Notes: a model not told the origin generated them from the sequence alone. DNA of 64,000 nucleotides from UMGS1519 sp050951005 (GCA_050951005.1 JBMNIP010000002.1:248001-312000); one strand, 5' to 3'; counted from the first letter of the stretch, positions 1 to 9,041 are shown. Numbers and translations: made by a program.

Positions 1-81
1 AGTTTATTCATTATACTGAGTAAGCCCGCGTTTACCGATGAATTTAAGAAGAACGAAGCAGGGAAACCATGGCGCAACCCC

Positions 82-119
82 ACGGGCCCGACCAGCTGGA
101 TTCAGCCGGTCGGGCCCGT
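82..119 (-). terminator. Candidate terminator of dapL
   Basis: Two perfectly complementary 12-nt arms (82-93 and 108-119, arm ACGGGCCCGACC) enclose a 14-nt loop just downstream of the dapL stop codon. There is no clear T-run on either strand, so intrinsic termination is inferred from the stable stem and its position. Confidence 0.5.
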
Positions 120-166
120 TGTCCGATTGCATATCCGCCACGCGGCCGATATCCGCAGCTCGGCGG

Positions 167-1396
167 CTAGGCGCGGCTGTCCATCAGCCGTTTGATGCGT
201 TCCATTGCCTCCTTGGTGGCATCCGCATCGCCGAATGCAGTCAGTCGGATGTACCCTTCGCCGCTGGGACCGAAGCCCGCCCCTGGCGTAGTGATGATGT
301 TCGCCTCGGTCAGCAGCAGATCGAAGAAATCCCACGAGCCCATGCCCCCAGGCGTCTGGCACCAGATATACGGGCTGTTCGTGCCTCCGAAGACCTGCAG
401 CCCCGCCGCAGTGAGTTCCTTCACGATAACGCGTGCATTCGCTCGATAATAATCGAGCGTGTCCTCTATCTGCCTTGCTCCTTCAGGGGTGTACACCGCT
501 TCGGCTCCGCGCTCGATAATGTAGGACGCACCGTTGAACTTGGTCGTCTGGCGGCGCAGCCACATGGCATTCAGGCTTTGGCCGTCGCGGATGAGGGCCT
601 TCGGGACCACGGTGTAACCGCAGCGCGCACCGGTGAAGCCCGCCGTCTTGGAGAATGAACGGAACTCGATGGCACAGGTCTTGGCACCGGGGATCTCAAA
701 GATCGAGTGCGGAACGTCATCCTCGACAATGAAACGCTCATACGCAGCATCGAACAGGATAATCGAACCGTTCTCGTTGGCGTAATCCACCCACCTCTGC
801 AGGTCGGCGGTATGCAGGACCGTACCGGTGGGATTGTTGGGAGAGCACAGGTAGATGATATCCACCTTCTCATCGGGAATCGCCGGGCAGAACCCGTTCT
901 CGGCGGTGGTGGGCATGTAGCAGATGTTCGTCCAGCCTTGGGTCTTCTCATCGTAGTCGCCCGCTCTGCCTGCCATGGCATTCGTGTCCACGTATACCGG
1001 GTACACCGGATCGCAAACGGCAACCTTGTTGTCGATGCTCAGGATGTCTCCGATGTTGCCGGTATCGCTCTTGGCGCCATCGGACACGAAAATCTCGTCG
1101 GTGTCGATGTCCACTCCGCGAGCACGGAAGTCGTTGGCGGCAATCGCCTCGCGCAGGAAGTCATAGCCCTGCTCCGGGCCGTAACCGTGGAAGGTCTCGG
1201 GCCTGCTCATGTCATCGACCGCTCGGTGCATGGCGTCGATGACCGCCGGCACCAGGGGACGCGTGACGTCTCCTATGCCCATCTTGATCAGCTTTGCTTC
1301 GGGATGGGCGGCCGCATACGCGTCGGTGCGGCGGGCGATTTCTGCAAACAGATAGCTTCCCGGAAGCTTCTGATAGTTCTCGTTGACCTTAGCCAA
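167..1396 (-). CDS. dapL: L,L-diaminopimelate aminotransferase
   Basis: PLP-dependent fold-type I aminotransferase that converts tetrahydrodipicolinate directly to L,L-diaminopimelate for lysine and peptidoglycan synthesis, bypassing the succinylase and acetylase routes. The 409-residue product has the usual DapL N-terminus (NENYQKLPGSYLF) and the typical length near 410. The PLP-binding region includes SPNNPTGT and the lysine motif RSFSKTAGFTGAR. I chose a TTG start at 1396 because it gives the family N-terminus (Leu/Met-AKVNENY) and has an AAGAAGGGA ribosome site 7-8 nt upstream; the frame stays open further upstream but that part does not resemble the family. It is a single-gene unit with a hairpin after the stop. 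Confidence 0.95.
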   Translation of the reverse strand: MAKVNENYQKLPGSYLFAEIARRTDAYAAAHPEAKLIKMGIGDVTRPLVPAVIDAMHRAVDDMSRPETFHGYGPEQGYDFLREAIAANDFRARGVDIDTDEIFVSDGAKSDTGNIGDILSIDNKVAVCDPVYPVYVDTNAMAGRAGDYDEKTQGWTNICYMPTTAENGFCPAIPDEKVDIIYLCSPNNPTGTVLHTADLQRWVDYANENGSIILFDAAYERFIVEDDVPHSIFEIPGAKTCAIEFRSFSKTAGFTGARCGYTVVPKALIRDGQSLNAMWLRRQTTKFNGASYIIERGAEAVYTPEGARQIEDTLDYYRANARVIVKELTAAGLQVFGGTNSPYIWCQTPGGMGSWDFFDLLLTEANIITTPGAGFGPSGEGYIRLTAFGDADATKEAMERIKRLMDSRA

Positions 1397-1720
1397 GATG
1401 CATTCCCTTCTTTCCGGCCTGCAAGGCAGGCATACAAAGCGCACACTGCGCGATGCGTCGGCTCCCTGGGAAACCGGCGCAAACCGCATGCATGCTGGAT
1501 TGTTCGCTGCTGCACTATAGATTACTTGCATTTCAACTTTGTTGCAGGGCATACCCCCCGAGAATTTGAAGGTTGAACGAAGATTCCACGGACACTCTAG
1601 GGATTCGGAGCCGTTTCCCGCCAAGACGCATACCCGCTCCTATGATTGGGGTACCGGTTCGACCGGTCATCCGCTTTCCGCGGATGCCGGAACAAGCGGA
1701 GGAAAGGAACGGCACGCCGC
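1397..1720. other. Divergent intergenic region dapL / small membrane protein
   Basis: No gene is supported here. On the minus strand TATAGT (1519-1514) is a possible -10 for dapL, giving a leader of about 110 nt, but I see no matching -35 at 16-18 nt. On the plus strand TATGAT (1641-1646) is a possible -10 for the small gene at 1721, again without a clear -35. A short dyad, ACCGGT-TCG-ACCGGT, follows the latter. Confidence 0.35.
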
Positions 1721-2233
1721 ATGGCCAAGATCATGAAACGTCTTCTTATCGCGATCCTCATCTTCGTAGGCCTGTTCGCCGCACTTTGCCTTTACAGCAC
1801 CACACAGCTCGGAAACGCCAACCCCATCAGCGGCATCACCAACGCTGTAACGAACGCCGTCATCGACCAGAGCGGCATCAAGGATAAGATCGAATCCGCA
1901 TTGCGCGACAACGCCAGCACCATCGCCTCGAGCACCGGGCTTTCCGAAAGCCAGGTGAATAAGGCAATCGACGACCTCGACATCCAAGATTGGACCGCCA
2001 CCGACCTGCCGAGCGATGCCACGGTTGCCGAAACCTACAACGGTAATTACGGCGGTACCGAAGCCACCGTCACCACCTATGACGACCCCTCCTATGTCAC
2101 GGTGACGGCCGATGACCAAGAGGTAACCCCTGTCAGTACCCGAATCGGCACAGCAGTACGTAAGCTACCTGCAATATCTGTAGGCTGGCGGGCAAGATGC
2201 CCTGGAAAAACCACTCCAGCCTCGGCATCGTAG
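1721..2233 (+). CDS. Small membrane-anchored protein, 3' end apparently frameshifted
   Basis: I do not recognise a named family. The product begins MAKIMKRLLIAILIFVGLF, an uncleaved anchor or signal segment, followed by an acidic, Asp/Ser/Thr-rich extracytoplasmic part ending near DPSYVTVTADDQEVT. The start at 1721 has GGAGGAAAGG (1698-1707) upstream at a rather long spacing. After the CCCC at 2127-2130 the open frame turns into an Arg/Pro-rich tail that looks non-coding. Dropping one C gives a natural ending instead, LSVPESAQQYVSYLQYL, with a TAG stop at 2181-2183. The intact gene was therefore probably 1721-2183 (about 153 aa), and the deposited frame carries a one-base insertion or a sequencing error in a C-run. 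Confidence 0.6.
   Translation: MAKIMKRLLIAILIFVGLFAALCLYSTTQLGNANPISGITNAVTNAVIDQSGIKDKIESALRDNASTIASSTGLSESQVNKAIDDLDIQDWTATDLPSDATVAETYNGNYGGTEATVTTYDDPSYVTVTADDQEVTPVSTRIGTAVRKLPAISVGWRARCPGKTTPASAS
2196..2229 (+). terminator. Hairpin between small gene and cydDC
   Basis: A two-part stem, GATGCC (2196-2201) with GGCATC (2224-2229) and CTGGA (2202-2206) with TCCAG (2215-2219), lies just after the likely true stop at 2183. No T-run follows. It may be a terminator for the small gene. Confidence 0.35.
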
Positions 2234-2245
2234 AGCGGTACAGAT

Positions 2246-2266
2246 ATGTTACACTTTCGATAACAT
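2246..2266 (+). promoter_or_regulatory. Operator-like dyad upstream of cydD
   Basis: Perfect inverted arms ATGTTA (2246-2251) and TAACAT (2261-2266) are separated by 9 nt and sit in an AT-rich island 31 nt before the cydD start. The arrangement resembles a repressor or activator site over the cydDC promoter, but no regulator can be named. Confidence 0.35.
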
Positions 2267-2297
2267 TACTGCTCGATTCGGATGGAGGCGCATACCG

Positions 2298-4193
2298 GTG
2301 ATTGACAAGATGCTCTTCACACTCCCGGGCATCCGTCGCACACTTGCCCTCCTCTTCTCCTGCGCCATCATCCGCGCGGGCCTTATCATCGCCCAAGCGT
2401 TCACCCTCTCGATCGGCATCGTCTCCCTTTGGCAGGGCAAGCCGCTTGCCGATGCGCTGGGCTTTCTCCTGGCGTTCTTCGCCTGTTTCGTCGGGAATCA
2501 GTTGGTCGTGTTCCTCGAAGACCGCTTCATCGACCGCTATGCCGCAACGGTGTCGGATTCCCTGCGGGAGAAGCTCATCGGCGGGATCGTGAGCTCGCGC
2601 GGACGTATCGTGCGAACACAGGGAACCGCGAGCATTACCGCTGCCGCCCTCGAGGGTACCGAGCAAGTACGTATCTATTTGAAGACCATTTTGCCGAAGA
2701 TGGTCAACGTCGTGGTAATCCCCTTGGCGCTGTTTATCGCAGCCCTGACCCAGGACCTGATCTCCGCCGTCATCATGCTGGTCCTCTTCCCGGTCATCGT
2801 GTTCTACATGGTTCTCCTGGGGAACGCGGCAAAACGGCGCGCCGAACGGCAATATGCTTCCTACCAGGTGATGTCGAACCATTTCATCGATACCCTGCGT
2901 GGGCTGGACACGCTGCGCGCGTTCGGGGCCGCCCGCCGTCACGCTCGCGAGATATTCAAAGTCAGCGAACGGTTCCGCAAGGCCACCATCGAGACGCTGC
3001 GCGTAGCCACCTTGTCGGGAGCGGTGCTCGATTTGATCGCCACCGTCGGCGTCGGCGCCATTGCGCTGATGCTGGGGTTCCGCCTGCTCGACGGATCCAT
3101 CGCGCTTCTGCCCTCGTTGATCGTTCTCGTGTTGGCTCCCGAGTACTTCCGCCCCATCCGCGATTTCGCCTCCGATTTCCATGCGTCGCTCGACGGGAAG
3201 AACGCACTCGCAAACATCGTTGAGCTTATCGGAAGTGCCAACCTGCAGCCGGAAGGGGGCGGAAGGGAGCAGGCCTCCGATACCGACACAGCGCATGTCG
3301 GCACAAGGAAGCATGCTCCCGCGGATGATGAAACCGCACCCGCATCGGCGCAACAGATAAAGAGCACGCCGGCTGTACGCTGCTCAGATGCCGGGGAATC
3401 GAACCGTACTGCCCCAGACCCCGAATTCATTGCGCCATGGGGCGCTGGTTCCGAATTGCGCATCGAGGATCTGGCATTTCGCTATCCCGATGCGGACACC
3501 GACGCTCTGGACGGAATCTCCTTCTCGATCACCGGCATGGCGAACGTCGGCATCATCGGCGCCAGCGGCAGCGGCAAGAGCACCCTCGCCAGCTTGCTCG
3601 GCGGCTTCGATGTGCCAACCCGCGGTCGCATCGTTGCTGACGATGTCGCCGTTGCCCACCTGCAACGTGCCGACTGGCAGCGCCAGGTGCTCTATATCCC
3701 CCAGCATCCGTACCTGTTCCATACCACCCTGCAGGAGAACCTGACGTTCTATTCCCCTACCGCGTCCGAGGAGGCCGTGCAGCAGGCCATTGCGACGGTG
3801 GGATTGGAATCGCTCGTCGATCGCCTTCCCGACGGACTCGACACCGTCATCGGCGATGGAGGACGCGGGCTTTCGGGCGGGCAGGCGCAGCGCATCGCGT
3901 TGGCACGTGCTCTCCTGGATCCGTCACGCCACGTGCTCGTTTTCGATGAGCCTACCGCCCATCTGGATATCGAGACCGAATGGGAATTGAAACAGCGCAT
4001 GCTGCCGCTCATGGAAGGGCATCTGGTCCTGTTCGCCACGCACCGCCTCCATTGGCTTGCCGATATGGATTACCTGCTGGTACTGGACAAGGGACGCATT
4101 GTCGCACAGGGCACGCCCGACGAAGTGCTGTCCCGAGGAACATCGGGCATCGCCCTGATCGAGCACTTGAAGGGAGGCGGCCATGTCGAGTAA
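2298..4193 (+). CDS. cydD: Thiol-reductant ABC exporter, CydD subunit
   Basis: Fused membrane and ATPase half-transporter of the CydDC type, which exports cysteine or glutathione-type thiols and is needed for cytochrome bd assembly in other bacteria. The N-terminal half (about residues 1-305) has roughly six membrane segments; the ATPase has Walker A GASGSGKST, signature LSGGQAQRIALARALL and Walker B VLVFDEPTAHLD. An unusual Ala/Asp/Glu-rich linker of about 65 residues (near 313-380) separates the halves. GTG start at 2298 with GGAGGCG at 2284-2290. It overlaps cydC by 11 nt. No cydAB oxidase genes are in this window. The CydD rather than generic exporter call rests on overall similarity and the pairing with cydC. 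Confidence 0.87.
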   Translation: MIDKMLFTLPGIRRTLALLFSCAIIRAGLIIAQAFTLSIGIVSLWQGKPLADALGFLLAFFACFVGNQLVVFLEDRFIDRYAATVSDSLREKLIGGIVSSRGRIVRTQGTASITAAALEGTEQVRIYLKTILPKMVNVVVIPLALFIAALTQDLISAVIMLVLFPVIVFYMVLLGNAAKRRAERQYASYQVMSNHFIDTLRGLDTLRAFGAARRHAREIFKVSERFRKATIETLRVATLSGAVLDLIATVGVGAIALMLGFRLLDGSIALLPSLIVLVLAPEYFRPIRDFASDFHASLDGKNALANIVELIGSANLQPEGGGREQASDTDTAHVGTRKHAPADDETAPASAQQIKSTPAVRCSDAGESNRTAPDPEFIAPWGAGSELRIEDLAFRYPDADTDALDGISFSITGMANVGIIGASGSGKSTLASLLGGFDVPTRGRIVADDVAVAHLQRADWQRQVLYIPQHPYLFHTTLQENLTFYSPTASEEAVQQAIATVGLESLVDRLPDGLDTVIGDGGRGLSGGQAQRIALARALLDPSRHVLVFDEPTAHLDIETEWELKQRMLPLMEGHLVLFATHRLHWLADMDYLLVLDKGRIVAQGTPDEVLSRGTSGIALIEHLKGGGHVE

Positions 4194-5970
4194 CCGAGCA
4201 AATTCAGAAAAGCAACGGGACCGCTGGGTCCGCCCCTATTTCGCAAAATACCGTAAGCCGCTTGCCCTGGCACTTGTCCTCGGGCTGGCTGCCTTCGCCT
4301 GCTCGTCGATGCTTATGTTTACATCGGGCTATCTGATCAGCGCCACCGCCGAGCGCCCCTACGAGGGCCTGATCGCCGTCTATTACCCCATGGTGTTCGT
4401 GCAGGTATTCGGGTTGGGCAAACCGATTGCCCGATACTTCGAGCGCCTGTCGAGCCATGATTGGGTGTTCCGCATGACCTCGAGCCTGCGGGTGCGCCTG
4501 TACCGTATCATCGAAAGGAGCAGCACCCGGGTACGCAGCCGCTACGGAACCGGCGATTACCTGGAATTCGTCGCCGAGGATATCGGTCACCTCCAGAACC
4601 TCTATCTTCGGACGATTTTTCCCCTGGTTACCGCCTGGCTGCTGTATGCTGCGGTGATTGCGGCTCTCGGCTGGTTCGACGGATGGTTCGCCTTGGGCAT
4701 GGCGTTGATCCTGGGGGTTACCGTCTTCCTGCTTCCCCTGGTAGCCTTCCTGGTGAATCGGGCGCGCGAGGAACGGCGCAAGGCAGCGACGGCGCGGCTC
4801 TACCGCAAGCTGACCGACAACGTCCTGGGCGCAAACGATTGGATCTTCGCCGGCCGGGAGCACGAATACAGCGAACGCTATGCCGAAGATGCCGCGCAGG
4901 TGCGCAAAGCCCAGTCGAGCCTGGATGCCTATCTGCGCCGCAATGACCTTATCCTGTCCGTGGTGTTCGGCGCTGCAATCCTCATTACCCTGGCCTGGGC
5001 AGCGGGCATGTTCGGCGGCCAATTCGGCGGGGCAGCGAACTGGATTGCCGCATTCACGCTCGGGTTCTTCCCGCTTATCGACGCCTTCGCCCCGCTTTCC
5101 TCGTCTGCAGCCCAGGCCACCGGCTATCGCGACTCCATCCGCCGCCTGAACAGCCTGCCGGATAGGGATGACGACGACGTCATCGACGAAACCGCTGAAA
5201 CGCGGGATGAGTCCGAAGCGCCGAATCCGTCATCCGACGCCATCCGCATCTGCGCAAAGGACCTCACGTTCTCGTATGGACCCGATTCCCCTCCGGTGGT
5301 TTCCAATGTCAACTTGGATATCGCCCCGGGACAGCATGTCGCAATCCTCGGGCGCAGCGGCGTCGGGAAGAGCACCCTTGCCTCCCTGCTCTGCGGAAAC
5401 CTTGCCCCCTCCGCCGGAACGGTCAGCGTCGACGGGCACGACGCCTGCAGCCTTGATCCATACACGGCACGTTTCATCAGCCTCGTTCAGCAGCAACCCT
5501 ATCTGTTCAATCGCACGCTGCGCGACAACCTGCTCATCGCAAGCCCGGATGCTGGAGACGGGGAGCTTATTGCCGCTTTGCACGCCGTCGGATTGACGGA
5601 ACTCATGGACCGCCTGCCCAAAGGACTCGACACGCTCGTCGACGAAGCGGGAACACGGTTTTCCGGCGGAGAGCGCCATCGTATCGCCCTTGCCCGCGTG
5701 CTGCTCGCAAACGCCCCGGCCGTCCTTCTGGACGAGCCTACGGTCGGCCTCGACCCGGTAACCGAAGCAGCGCTGATCGAGGCATTCCAGCAGACGCTTG
5801 CCGGAAAAACGCTTATCGTGATCACCCATCATCTGCAGGGAATCGAATCGTTCGACCGCGTGATCTTCCTTGCCGATGGCGGTATCGCGCTCGACGGCAG
5901 CCCAGCGGAACTCGAGCGTACAAGTGCACACTACCGCCGTCTTCTTGCCTTCGACCGAGGAATCGCCTAG
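4183..5970 (+). CDS. cydC: Thiol-reductant ABC exporter, CydC subunit
   Basis: Second half-transporter of the CydDC heterodimer, 595 residues. About six membrane segments occupy the first 320 residues, beginning near LALALVLGLAAFACSSML. The C-terminal ATPase has Walker A GRSGVGKSTL, signature FSGGERHRIALAR and Walker B AVLLDEPTVGLD. The ATG at 4183 lies inside the end of cydD behind GGGAGGCGG, so the two genes are translationally coupled, as expected for an obligate heterodimer. Confidence 0.87.
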   Translation: MSSNRANSEKQRDRWVRPYFAKYRKPLALALVLGLAAFACSSMLMFTSGYLISATAERPYEGLIAVYYPMVFVQVFGLGKPIARYFERLSSHDWVFRMTSSLRVRLYRIIERSSTRVRSRYGTGDYLEFVAEDIGHLQNLYLRTIFPLVTAWLLYAAVIAALGWFDGWFALGMALILGVTVFLLPLVAFLVNRAREERRKAATARLYRKLTDNVLGANDWIFAGREHEYSERYAEDAAQVRKAQSSLDAYLRRNDLILSVVFGAAILITLAWAAGMFGGQFGGAANWIAAFTLGFFPLIDAFAPLSSSAAQATGYRDSIRRLNSLPDRDDDDVIDETAETRDESEAPNPSSDAIRICAKDLTFSYGPDSPPVVSNVNLDIAPGQHVAILGRSGVGKSTLASLLCGNLAPSAGTVSVDGHDACSLDPYTARFISLVQQQPYLFNRTLRDNLLIASPDAGDGELIAALHAVGLTELMDRLPKGLDTLVDEAGTRFSGGERHRIALARVLLANAPAVLLDEPTVGLDPVTEAALIEAFQQTLAGKTLIVITHHLQGIESFDRVIFLADGGIALDGSPAELERTSAHYRRLLAFDRGIA

Positions 5971-5984
5971 TACCCGTTATGCAC

Positions 5985-6006
5985 GCGACACCGCACGCGG
6001 TGTCGC
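5985..6006. terminator. Hairpin between convergent cydC and methyltransferase genes
   Basis: A 9-bp perfect stem (GCGACACCG 5985-5993 with CGGTGTCGC 5998-6006) around a 4-nt loop lies just after the cydC stop and between convergent genes. There is no T-run. It may serve as a terminator for either direction. Confidence 0.4.
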
Positions 6007-6074
6007 AGGTCCATTGCTGCGAGCAGATCTTGCCGATGTAACCGCACGATCCATCAACCCACAGTAAGCAAGGA

Positions 6075-6953
6075 CTAGTTGCCCGTCTCCCAGGAGATGA
6101 ACATCCAGTCGAAGCTCCGCGGCACATCCACCCAATACGGCCGTTCCTTCGCCGTTGCCTTGGTATCCGGATCCTCGTCAGCAGGAGCCCCTTCGTGCAT
6201 CAAATGGGATTCCAGCCAACGGACAAGCTCCCGCTCGACTCTCTTGCGATCTTCGCCAACCGGCGGATCGACCGCCATATCGATCATGGCGCGGTAGGTT
6301 TCCACTGCCTCATCGAACGAGGCGAACCGCTCTATCCGCGGTGACTCGATATATCCGACTGACGGCTTCTGCCCGCGCGCCAACAGGGCACCCAGTACCA
6401 GAGCGGCGTCCTGGTTGCGCGGAACCTCCAAGCCCAAATCCAAGAACAGCGCCGAGAACGCCCTTGGAAGCGGTCCAGGCGAGATGGTCAGGCATACCTT
6501 TCGCCGGGCAACCCGGGTAAGCTTGGTCAATGCGCCGGCCAGATCGGGTGTCGCAATCGAACGAGAAGAGAACGCCACATCCACGGCATTCGGCCCGATG
6601 CCCACAGCATCCCAATCGTCTTCCCAAGCCAACCGGTGCGTTGCCACCAACGGACGCGTACCTTCGGACAGCTGCTGCTCCAGATGCTCGAGCATGACCT
6701 CGCTGAAGTCGCAGGCAAGCACCCGATGCCCCCGCTCGGCAGCAGGGATCGCCAACGATCCGGCACCGCATCCCATATCCAGAATCGTCTCTCCCGCCAG
6801 CAACTGCGCCCGGTCGAGGAACGCATCCGAATACGAGGTTCCTGGTCCAAAGGAGCTTGCATCCTTTCGTGCCCGCGCATTCCACCGCTCCGGAGTGCTC
6901 GGCGGCCGCTCGTTTATCATCTGCCTGCGCCATTCCTGTTCGAAATCGATCAT
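6075..6953 (-). CDS. Class I SAM-dependent methyltransferase
   Basis: 292 residues with SAM-binding motif I ILDMGCGAGSLAIPAAERG, followed by an acidic motif II (VLACDFSEVMLEHL) and a motif near DVAFSSRSIATPDL, as in Rossmann-fold methyltransferases acting on small molecules or cofactors. The substrate cannot be told from the sequence. The ATG at 6953 has GAAGGAG 8 nt upstream and gives the natural N-terminus MIDFEQEWRRQMINERPPST. It is monocistronic and convergent with cydDC. Confidence 0.8.
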   Translation of the reverse strand: MIDFEQEWRRQMINERPPSTPERWNARARKDASSFGPGTSYSDAFLDRAQLLAGETILDMGCGAGSLAIPAAERGHRVLACDFSEVMLEHLEQQLSEGTRPLVATHRLAWEDDWDAVGIGPNAVDVAFSSRSIATPDLAGALTKLTRVARRKVCLTISPGPLPRAFSALFLDLGLEVPRNQDAALVLGALLARGQKPSVGYIESPRIERFASFDEAVETYRAMIDMAVDPPVGEDRKRVERELVRWLESHLMHEGAPADEDPDTKATAKERPYWVDVPRSFDWMFISWETGN

Positions 6954-7130
6954 GGGCGGTTTCTCCTTCGTGCCGATCGAGAATCTGGCTGCCTCCATTA
7001 CCTGCAGTATACGCATCCTCAAACTCCCTGCCGGCGGAAACCGATCATCTTCGCCCCTCCATCCCAATCGCTGGATTTCCGCCCACCGGATTCTCCGCCG
7101 CATGTCAGGAAGTTATGATAAGGTGCACAC

Positions 7131-7301
7131 ATGGTTTTGAATCGGGAACATACTGATAACATGGCAGCGGAAGCCCATGCTCTGATGAGCGGGACCTTTC
7201 CCATGTCCGGTATGCGTTCCTCATGCTCGCATCAGGCGGCCGCCATCGCCGCGGCAGATGCGCGCAGCATCTCCTCCCTCTTCTCCTATCGATATCTCTA
7301 G
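7131..7301 (+). CDS. Possible 56-aa leader peptide before the SSS symporter
   Basis: An ATG at 7131 with AAGGTG seven nt upstream, just after a TATGAT -10-like box (7114-7119), opens a 56-codon frame that ends in TAG at 7299-7301, exactly where a terminator stem begins. The peptide is Ala/Ser/Met-rich and ends FSYRYL; it matches no family I know. The stop abutting the hairpin is typical of leader peptides that control termination, but the frame could be chance. Confidence 0.3.
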   Translation: MVLNREHTDNMAAEAHALMSGTFPMSGMRSSCSHQAAAIAAADARSISSLFSYRYL

Positions 7302-7334
7302 CACGCGGGCTTCCTTCCCGGGTGCTTTTCTTTT
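7300..7334 (+). terminator. Terminator or attenuator upstream of the symporter gene
   Basis: A 10-bp stem with one mismatch (AGCACGCGGG with CCCGGGTGCT, 7300-7309 and 7317-7326) is followed by TTTTCTTTT. It lies about 120 nt before the symporter start with no upstream gene on this strand except the small leader frame, so it probably acts as an attenuator. The rest of 7335-7454 shows only the ribosome site AAGGAG before 7455. Confidence 0.6.
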
Positions 7335-7454
7335 GTGCCCATACGGATTGCTCGCGTGCGCCTTTGTCCGCCGCGCCCCGACCGGGGTGCCGGTACCCTA
7401 TTCGCTTTTTCGGACGCACCACCCCGTTCTGCGTCCTGATCCAAGGAGAATCAG

Positions 7455-9041
7455 ATGATTGCGAAGATATGCATGGTCCTCATTTTCGTCGGCGTCGCCG
7501 TGGGCACGGGTATCTACTGCCGGCGCACAACCAATAGCGTTGAGGGGTTCGTCTTAGGAGGCCGGAACGTCGGTCCCTGGCTTTCGGCCTTCGCGTACGG
7601 CACCAGTTACTTCTCGGCGGTTATCTTTGTCGGGTACGCCGGGCAATTCGGCTGGAAATACGGCCTGGCTGCCTTCTGGATCGGGCTGGGCAACGCGCTT
7701 ATCGGCAGCCTGCTTGCCTGGTGGGTCCTCGGACCGCGCACCCGTGAGATGACCCATCGCCTCAACGCCACCACGATGCCGGAGTTCTTCGGCAAGCGCT
7801 ACCGGAGCCGGGCATTGCGCATCGCATCCGCCCTCATCGTGTTCGTGTTCCTGATCCCCTACACCGCCTCGGTCTACAACGGCCTTTCCCGTCTGTTCGA
7901 GATGGCATTCGGAATCCCCTATGAATACTGCGTCATCGGCATGGCGGTTATCACCTGCGCCTACGTGGTCCTCGGCGGCTACATGGCAACGGTCACGAAC
8001 GACTTCCTGCAAGGCTGCGTGATGCTCGTCGGAATCGTGCTGATCATCGGTGCGGTCCTGGGAGCGAATGGCGGTTTCATGGGCTCGATCGAGGCCCTGT
8101 CCCAGATCCCTGCAGAGGGATCGAGCCTGAACGGCGCTTTCGCCAGCATGTTCGGACCCGACCCCGCTAACCTTCTCGGCGTCGTGATCCTGACCAGCCT
8201 GGGCACCTGGGGCCTGCCGCAGATGACCCAGAAGTTCTACGCGATCCGCAGCGGATCTGCCATCAAGCAGGGCGCTATCATCTCCACGCTCTTCGCGCTG
8301 GTGGTTGCCGGCGGAAGCTACTTCTTGGGCGGATTCGGCCGCCTGTACGCCGACCAGGTAACCTTCGGCGCCAACGGCCAGCCGGTCTTCGACTCCATTA
8401 TCCCCACCATGCTCTCCACGCTTCCCGATATCCTGATCGGCCTGGTGGTGGTGCTCGTGCTCTCTGCGTCCATGTCCACGCTGTCGAGCCTGGTCCTCAC
8501 CTCGTCCTCGACCCTGACGCTAGATGTCATCAAGCACAATCTGGTGAAAGACATGGAAGAGCGCACGCAGATTCGCTGCATGCGCGGCCTGCTGGTAGTA
8601 TTCGTGATACTCTCGGCGGCCATCGCGCTGATCCAGTACCACTCCTCGATCACCTTCATTGCGCAGCTGATGGGCATCTCATGGGGTGCCTTGTCCGGCG
8701 CCTTCCTCGGCCCGTTCGTCTGGGGCCTGTACAGCAAGCGCATCTCGAAGGCGGCTGTTTGGACGAGCTTCATCCTGGGCGTCGGTCTGACCACCGGCAA
8801 CATGATCGCCGGTATGGTGGGTACCCCATGGATCGCCTCTTCCATCAACTGCGGGGCCCTTGCCATGATACTGTCGCTTGTCGTGGTTCCGATTGTCAGC
8901 CTGTTCACCAAGCCGGTGTCCATCGAAGTGTTCCGCCCCAGCCCCGAAGGCGCCACCGACCGCGCCCTCGACCACGTAATCGGCCGCGAGAGCGAGCAGC
9001 CGTTGCCTGCCGAAGCCGGTATCGATACGAAAGTCGAATGA
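7455..9041 (+). CDS. Sodium:solute symporter (SSS family)
   Basis: 528-residue integral membrane protein with about 13 membrane segments and the SSS N-terminal pattern: an FVLGGRNVGPWLSAFAYG stretch after the first helix, then GQFGWKYGLAAFWIGLGNAL. This is a Na+-coupled uptake carrier of the proline/pantothenate/sugar superfamily; the substrate is not predictable. ATG at 7455 with an ideal AAGGAG site. It follows a leader with a terminator, which suggests regulated expression. No partner gene is coupled; the AEC gene starts about 200 nt later behind its own hairpin. Confidence 0.85.
   Translation: MIAKICMVLIFVGVAVGTGIYCRRTTNSVEGFVLGGRNVGPWLSAFAYGTSYFSAVIFVGYAGQFGWKYGLAAFWIGLGNALIGSLLAWWVLGPRTREMTHRLNATTMPEFFGKRYRSRALRIASALIVFVFLIPYTASVYNGLSRLFEMAFGIPYEYCVIGMAVITCAYVVLGGYMATVTNDFLQGCVMLVGIVLIIGAVLGANGGFMGSIEALSQIPAEGSSLNGAFASMFGPDPANLLGVVILTSLGTWGLPQMTQKFYAIRSGSAIKQGAIISTLFALVVAGGSYFLGGFGRLYADQVTFGANGQPVFDSIIPTMLSTLPDILIGLVVVLVLSASMSTLSSLVLTSSSTLTLDVIKHNLVKDMEERTQIRCMRGLLVVFVILSAAIALIQYHSSITFIAQLMGISWGALSGAFLGPFVWGLYSKRISKAAVWTSFILGVGLTTGNMIAGMVGTPWIASSINCGALAMILSLVVVPIVSLFTKPVSIEVFRPSPEGATDRALDHVIGRESEQPLPAEAGIDTKVE

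Noticed and set aside
2133..3353. Antisense frame opposite cydD
   Set aside because: Low-complexity charged sequence without a start context; cydD is a certain gene on the other strand.
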